Program-made: the position numbers and the translations under genes
Assembly (NCBI GenBank): GCA_963719485.1
Contig: OY970387.1
Coordinates: 2,728,001-2,792,000, forward strand
DNA: 64,000 bases
From: Bog-473 sp963719485
GTDB lineage: Bacteria > Actinomycetota > Acidimicrobiia > Acidimicrobiales > RAAP-2
Direction of reading: 5' to 3'
Notes under the pieces: model-generated
The model's input: only the letters and a program-made list of their open reading frames with translations
Databases searched by the model: none
Told to the model about the DNA's origin: nothing
Part shown: positions 60,103 to 64,000 of the stretch, in pieces
How the letters are laid out: every line of letters starts with the position of its first letter
Position numbering within the stretch: position 1 is the first letter of the stretch

Positions 60103-60125
60103 GTCACACCGGTAGCCTTGTCACA
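60103..60125 (+). promoter_or_regulatory. GTCACA direct repeat before the SpoIID-repeat gene
   Basis: GTCACA occurs at 60103-60108 and 60120-60125, a 17-bp spacing, flanking a TAGCCT -10 box (60113-60118). GTCACA direct repeats are known binding sites of the actinobacterial cell-wall regulator MtrA, so this could be such a site, though the spacing differs from what I recall for MtrA. Confidence 0.35.
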
Positions 60126-60127
60126 TC

Positions 60128-62284
60128 GTGTTGGTCGGAACCGCTGTGGCGCGCCCCCGTCCGCCGCGCCGACGCCCTTCCAAGGCGCTCGGTGCGCTCT
60201 TCCTCTCGCTCGGTTTGGCGGTGCCCGCCGCCCTTGTCAGCCTGGCGACCCCGGCGGCGGCCGACCTCGGCGCGCCGGACCGGGCATCCGTGCCGGCGTT
60301 GATCGCTTCCCAGCCGCACGCATTGCCGGGTGACGCGACCAACGTGCGGATCGACATGACCGAGAACGACGGGCTCGACGTCATTGTGCAGGCGGCGGGT
60401 GGCGGCGTGTCGGCGCCGGGAGTGCCCAGCGCGGCGGCCGTCCGTTTCCACCAGACCGCGGGGACCTGGGAGGTCGACACCGGCCCGAGTTGCGGCGGCC
60501 CGTGGAGCGCGGTGTCGACGAATCAGACGAACCCGACTGCATCGGCGGTCGGAGGACTCCTGACACTGTGCGTGGCGAGTGGCAGCCCGACGGTCCACGG
60601 CACGCTGACGGCGGTGTACAACTCACTTGGCCAAGCCAGATCGGTCAACACGCTGCCGCTCGAGCAGTACGTGGCCGACACCGTGCCCGGCGAATCGCCG
60701 TCGAGCTGGGCCGGCCTGGGTGGTGCCGGTCCGCAGGGCATGAACTGGGGCTTCCAGGAGCTCGAGGCTCAGGCCGTCGCCGTCCGCTCCTACGTCCTGG
60801 CCAACCTGGGCGGCTTCGGCGGCTACGCCGACACCTGCGACCTGCTCTGCCAGACCTACCGCGGCACGCAGTTCGAGACGCCGACGAGCGTGGCCGCCGC
60901 CAACGACACCGCGGGCCAGGTGATGGTGATGCCAGGCGGCCAGGTCGCCACGACCGAATACTCCGCGTCGACCGGTGGCTACACCTCGAGCGCCAACGAG
61001 GAGTCGCCGTTCACGGCCGTGCCCGACGATGGCGACGCGGTGTGCGTGACCGGGGCCTGCAATCCCAACCACCAATGGACGACCTCGGTCACCTACGCAG
61101 CCATCCAGAACGCATTCCCCCAGATCGGCACCTTCACCGGCTTCGGCGGCGCGGTGTTCGATCAGGGCCGGCCCTCCAACGAGTCCAGCTTCGGGCGCGT
61201 CGACACCATCACACTCGACGGCACCACGAAGAACATCACCATTCCGGGCACCGAGTTCTACGTCGGCCTCAATCTCAAGTCCGATCTCTTCAGCGTGACC
61301 TCTACCAACGGTTCCTCCGCATCCATCATCGGCCAGGGTTGGGGCCACGGCATCGGGATGGGCCAGTGGGGCGCGCTCGGCTACGCCATCGGTCAGGACC
61401 ACGGCGAGGGGAATTGGACCTACCAGCAGATCGTCGGTCACTTCTACGGCCCGGCGCAGTTGACGAGCCTTCCGGGCGGGACCTCGACCGTCGGGACGAG
61501 CGGCAGTGTGGGCGGCTATTGGATCAATGCCGCCGACGGCGGCGTGTTCAGCTTCGGCAACGCGCAGTTCCACGGCAGCACGGGCGGCATGCGACTCAAC
61601 CAGCCCGTGGTCGGCATGGCGTCCACCCACGACGCCGCCGGCTACTGGGAGGTGGCGAGTGACGGTGGCGTGTTCAGCTTCGGCGACGCGCAGTTCCACG
61701 GCAGCACCGGGAGCATCCGCTTGAACAAGCCCATGGTGGGCATGGCGGTGACGCCCGATGGCGGTGGCTACTGGCTCGTGGCCTCCGACGGCGGGATCTT
61801 CGCCTACGGCGACGCCGGCTTCTTCGGTAGCACCGGCAGCCTGGTTCTCAACCGGCCGGTGATCGGGATGGTGCCCACCCACGACGGGTTGGGTTATTGG
61901 CTCATCGCATCGGACGGCGGCGTGTTCGCCTACGGCGACGCCGGCTTCTTCGGGTCGCTCGGCGGCGCGCCGCCGGCGACCGCGCTGGTCGGCGTGGCTC
62001 CGACCCCCAACGGGGGCGGGTACTGGGTGCTCGGCGCCAACGGCACCGTGTTCGACTTCGGCAACGCGCCGCAAGTCGGCATTGCCGCCGGCTCGCCCGC
62101 GCTGTCCACCATGAAGAGCCCCATGACCGGGCTGATCCCGGACTTCAGCGGGCAGGGGTTCGATGCGGTCGACGGCAGCGGCCAGGCGTTCGCCTACGGC
62201 GACGCGCCCTACTTCGGGGACGTCACCACCGCCGTGCCGGGTTACTCAGGCCATGCCGTGGGCATCGCCGTCACCCCGGGTTGA
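60128..62284 (+). CDS. Exported SpoIID/LytB-domain protein with six C-terminal G-Y-W repeats
   Basis: 718 residues. After a basic N-terminus the signal core L-G-A-L-F-L-S-L-G-L-A-V ends near A-A-A-D (about 46). The SpoIID domain is shown by L-P-L-E-Q-Y-V-A-D-T-V-P-G-E near 176, A-Q-A-V-A-V-R-S-Y near 215 and G-Q-G-W-G-H-G-I-G-M-G-Q-W-G near 402. Residues 459 to the end are six G-Y-W repeats like those of the protein at 53320. SpoIID-type enzymes cut denuded peptidoglycan glycans; here a cell-wall hydrolase or amidase enhancer is likely. GTG start nine bases after TAGCCT. Confidence 0.9.
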   Translation: MLVGTAVARPRPPRRRPSKALGALFLSLGLAVPAALVSLATPAAADLGAPDRASVPALIASQPHALPGDATNVRIDMTENDGLDVIVQAAGGGVSAPGVPSAAAVRFHQTAGTWEVDTGPSCGGPWSAVSTNQTNPTASAVGGLLTLCVASGSPTVHGTLTAVYNSLGQARSVNTLPLEQYVADTVPGESPSSWAGLGGAGPQGMNWGFQELEAQAVAVRSYVLANLGGFGGYADTCDLLCQTYRGTQFETPTSVAAANDTAGQVMVMPGGQVATTEYSASTGGYTSSANEESPFTAVPDDGDAVCVTGACNPNHQWTTSVTYAAIQNAFPQIGTFTGFGGAVFDQGRPSNESSFGRVDTITLDGTTKNITIPGTEFYVGLNLKSDLFSVTSTNGSSASIIGQGWGHGIGMGQWGALGYAIGQDHGEGNWTYQQIVGHFYGPAQLTSLPGGTSTVGTSGSVGGYWINAADGGVFSFGNAQFHGSTGGMRLNQPVVGMASTHDAAGYWEVASDGGVFSFGDAQFHGSTGSIRLNKPMVGMAVTPDGGGYWLVASDGGIFAYGDAGFFGSTGSLVLNRPVIGMVPTHDGLGYWLIASDGGVFAYGDAGFFGSLGGAPPATALVGVAPTPNGGGYWVLGANGTVFDFGNAPQVGIAAGSPALSTMKSPMTGLIPDFSGQGFDAVDGSGQAFAYGDAPYFGDVTTAVPGYSGHAVGIAVTPG

Positions 62285-63007
62285 CGCGACCACCTCGGAG
62301 AGCCGGGGAAAACGGCGCAGCTGTCCGAGCGGCCCCAGGCGCCCGACGTCGACACCGTGATCGGCCGCATTCAGCAGCCTGAGGTCGCCTCGGCTGTTGC
62401 CGTAGGCCCAGAGCACGGGCTGCTCGCCGCCGTTGTTGGAGAGCAGGCCCTGCGACCTGAGGTGCCCGACCAGGCGGGCGTACTTCTCGGCTCCCCGGCA
62501 GTTCTTGCCCTCGTAGCCTCCCGTCAGCAGCCCCCCGCCTCCGACGGCGAGCCGGGTCGCCACGACCCCGTCGACACCGAGCTCCTCGCCGGCCGGGCTC
62601 ACGTAGCACTCGGGTGACGCCGACACGATGACGGTGTGGTGCCCCTGCCGACGGTGCCACTCCAGGCGCCGGCGCGTGTCCTCGCGCAGGTGACGCTGGA
62701 GGTGCCGGTGGGCGAAGACGGCCGAGCGCCGGTCGACCTCGTCGACGGGCAGTCCACCGAGCAGGCGCGTGAACAGCTTCTCCTTGACATCGTCGGCCGC
62801 CGTGCCGCCGGTGATGGCCGCCCGCAGGAGGTCGGGGGAGAGCCGCAGCACCGCCCGGACGACGGGCCAGGCGCCGCGCAGGCTGACCAGGAAGGGGAAC
62901 GCGCTCCCCGCATCGGTGAGCGTCCCGTCGAAGTCGAAGGCGGCGACGGTCGGGCGCCCCCGCGAGCGGGACCCGTTCGTGGTGTCGTCAGTCGAGTGCA
63001 GCGCCAC
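62246..63007 (-). CDS. HAD-superfamily IB phosphatase (SerB-like)
   Basis: 253 residues from GTG 63007. Motif I is F-D-F-D-G-T-L-T near 24; V-S-A-S-P-E near 130 is motif II; A-Y-G-N-S-R-G-D near 220 is motif IV with the metal Asp. The capped HAD-IB arrangement is that of phosphoserine phosphatase-like and acyltransferase-linked enzymes. The start overlaps the end of the upstream hydratase by 20 bases. The end overlaps the convergent SpoIID gene by 39 bases. Confidence 0.88.
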   Translation of the reverse strand: MALHSTDDTTNGSRSRGRPTVAAFDFDGTLTDAGSAFPFLVSLRGAWPVVRAVLRLSPDLLRAAITGGTAADDVKEKLFTRLLGGLPVDEVDRRSAVFAHRHLQRHLREDTRRRLEWHRRQGHHTVIVSASPECYVSPAGEELGVDGVVATRLAVGGGGLLTGGYEGKNCRGAEKYARLVGHLRSQGLLSNNGGEQPVLWAYGNSRGDLRLLNAADHGVDVGRLGPLGQLRRFPRLSEVVASTRGDGDAHGMA

Positions 63008-63815
63008 TACGGCCGGCACCTCCCGCGAATCGCATCGCTCCCTCGAGCGTCTCGCCGCTGCTGACGACGGCGCGACCGCGGGACGCCTCATTGACGGCGG
63101 CGTCCTCCTCGCTCAGCCCCCACTGCTCGAGCGCGCTCATCCGGTCGGAGCGCAGGCACACCTGGGGCAGCGCGGCCAGCTGGTGCGCCAGCGCCACCGC
63201 CGCCGCCAGCGCCTCGCCCGGGGCGACGACGCGGTTGGCCAGTCCCAGAGTGAGCGCCTCGGGGGCCGAGACGGCGCGGCCGGTGAGGATGAGATCCATG
63301 GCGCGCCCGTGCCCGATGATGCGGGGTAGCCGTACCGTGCCGAGATCGCACAAGGGCACACCGAAGCGGCGGCAGAACACGCCGAAGACAGCATCCTCGG
63401 CCGCCACCCGCAGGTCGCACCAGAGTGCGAGCTCGATGCCCCCGGCCACGGCGTACCCCTCCACGGCGGCGATGACCGGTTTGGACAGCGTCAGGCGCGT
63501 CGGCCCCATCGGACCCGGGCCCTGGTCGGGGATGGGCCGACGGTCGCCCTCGGTCACGGCCTTCAGGTCGGCACCGGCGCAGAAGGTGCCGGCGGCCCCG
63601 GTGAGCACGGCCACGGAGCGGTCGTCGTCGCTGTCGAAGGCCAGGAAGGCCCGCCGGAGCCCGTCGGCGCAGACGCTGTCGACGGCGTTCCGACGTTCGG
63701 GACGGTTGATCGTGACCACGGTGACCGGGCCGTCGTGCTCCACGAGGAGAGCGTCGGTCCGGTAGGGCGCGTAGGACCCTACGGAGGGTTCGTCCGCCGG
63801 CGGCGTGGGACACAT
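62988..63815 (-). CDS. Enoyl-CoA hydratase/isomerase family protein
   Basis: 275 residues from ATG 63815 (the frame is open to 63854). R-P-E-R-R-N-A-V-D-S near 40, F-C-A-G-A-D-L near 78 and G-Y-A-V-A-G-G-I-E-L-A near 120 are crotonase signatures. Where hydratases have the second Glu, this protein reads F-G-V-P-L-C-D, so the acid may be missing and the activity could be isomerase-like or altered. It is first in a unit with the HAD phosphatase. Confidence 0.87.
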   Translation of the reverse strand: MCPTPPADEPSVGSYAPYRTDALLVEHDGPVTVVTINRPERRNAVDSVCADGLRRAFLAFDSDDDRSVAVLTGAAGTFCAGADLKAVTEGDRRPIPDQGPGPMGPTRLTLSKPVIAAVEGYAVAGGIELALWCDLRVAAEDAVFGVFCRRFGVPLCDLGTVRLPRIIGHGRAMDLILTGRAVSAPEALTLGLANRVVAPGEALAAAVALAHQLAALPQVCLRSDRMSALEQWGLSEEDAAVNEASRGRAVVSSGETLEGAMRFAGGAGRSGAALD

Positions 63816-63932
63816 GTACGCATTCTCGCACGATGGGGTAGGGGATCCGCACATCGAGATTCAGCTGGATCCCAGGTGGGTGACCCTTTTGGTCGCCCCC
63901 TTCGGGGGGGACCCGAAACATGACCAAACGTG

Positions 63933-63961
63933 TCGACAATTGCTGGAGCAACCGGTAAGGT
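63933..63961 (+). promoter_or_regulatory. Promoter for a gene beyond the window
   Basis: TCGACA (63933-63938) and TAAGGT (63956-63961) are 17 bp apart. AGGAGGA ends the window (63994-64000), so a plus-strand gene with a canonical Shine-Dalgarno must start within a few bases of the edge. Confidence 0.65.
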
Positions 63962-64000
63962 CACACTCCGCAAATACGGACTCGAACGATTCCAGGAGGA

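Noticed and set aside
61500..62280. Regularly spaced DNA repeats that could suggest a CRISPR array
   Set aside because: The repeats are coding, about 41-50 codons apart, degenerate at DNA level and in frame with the G-Y-W protein repeat.

Overview
This is a GC-rich, gene-dense stretch of a bacterial chromosome, most likely an actinobacterium of class Acidimicrobiia (inference). Supporting signs are: a mec-cysO-cysM sulfur-carrier cysteine locus as in mycobacteria; two F420-type luciferase-like oxidoreductases; many GTG starts and GTGA stop/start overlaps; leaderless promoters; and secreted proteins with tandem G-Y-W repeats. There is no integrase, transposase, phage gene or CRISPR array.

Layout. 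1-11.1 kb is catabolic and regulatory: a partial Rieske oxygenase, an acyl-CoA synthetase, an enoyl-CoA hydratase, a DUF98 chorismate lyase, a membrane protein coupled to an AurF-like diiron oxygenase, a divergent TetR gene with palindromic operators, and a second TetR facing an SRPBCC-ABC transporter pair across a duplicated operator. 11.3-14.1 kb is core: ssrA (tmRNA), smpB and mec-cysO-cysM. 14.2-29.5 kb is mixed: an FAD dehydrogenase, a secreted protein with a strong terminator, a lone PilB/GspE ATPase, a GT-C-like membrane protein, RNase PH with RdgB, F420 and amidohydrolase enzymes, and a hadA/hadB-like dehydratase pair. 29.6-33.5 kb is a MoxR-DUF58-transglutaminase operon. 33.7-45.7 kb holds P450, SDR, LON-domain, sulfatase and hydrolase genes, a second GT-C-like gene with a frameshift, glycerate kinase and tRNA-Leu.

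45.8-62.3 kb is the most coherent accessory block: clpP, a Wzm/Wzt-type polysaccharide exporter, two methyltransferase-like/GT4 gene pairs, three further GT4 genes, another methyltransferase, and two exported repeat proteins, one with a SpoIID domain. It looks like a cell-surface glycan assembly and export locus. The window ends with a HAD phosphatase, an enoyl-CoA hydratase and a promoter plus Shine-Dalgarno for a gene beyond the edge.

Three points stand out. (1) About twenty transcription units have a TANNNT box only 6-9 nt before an ATG or GTG, the signature of leaderless mRNAs; in three cases the leaderless product is a mini-ORF of 8-13 codons whose stop overlaps the main start. (2) A 137-bp intergenic element at 50949-51085 carries three successive strong inverted repeats, the last enclosing a Shine-Dalgarno. 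(3) Three glycan genes carry single-base frameshifts, from decay or assembly error. All functions are read from sequence motifs and family knowledge; no searches were run.
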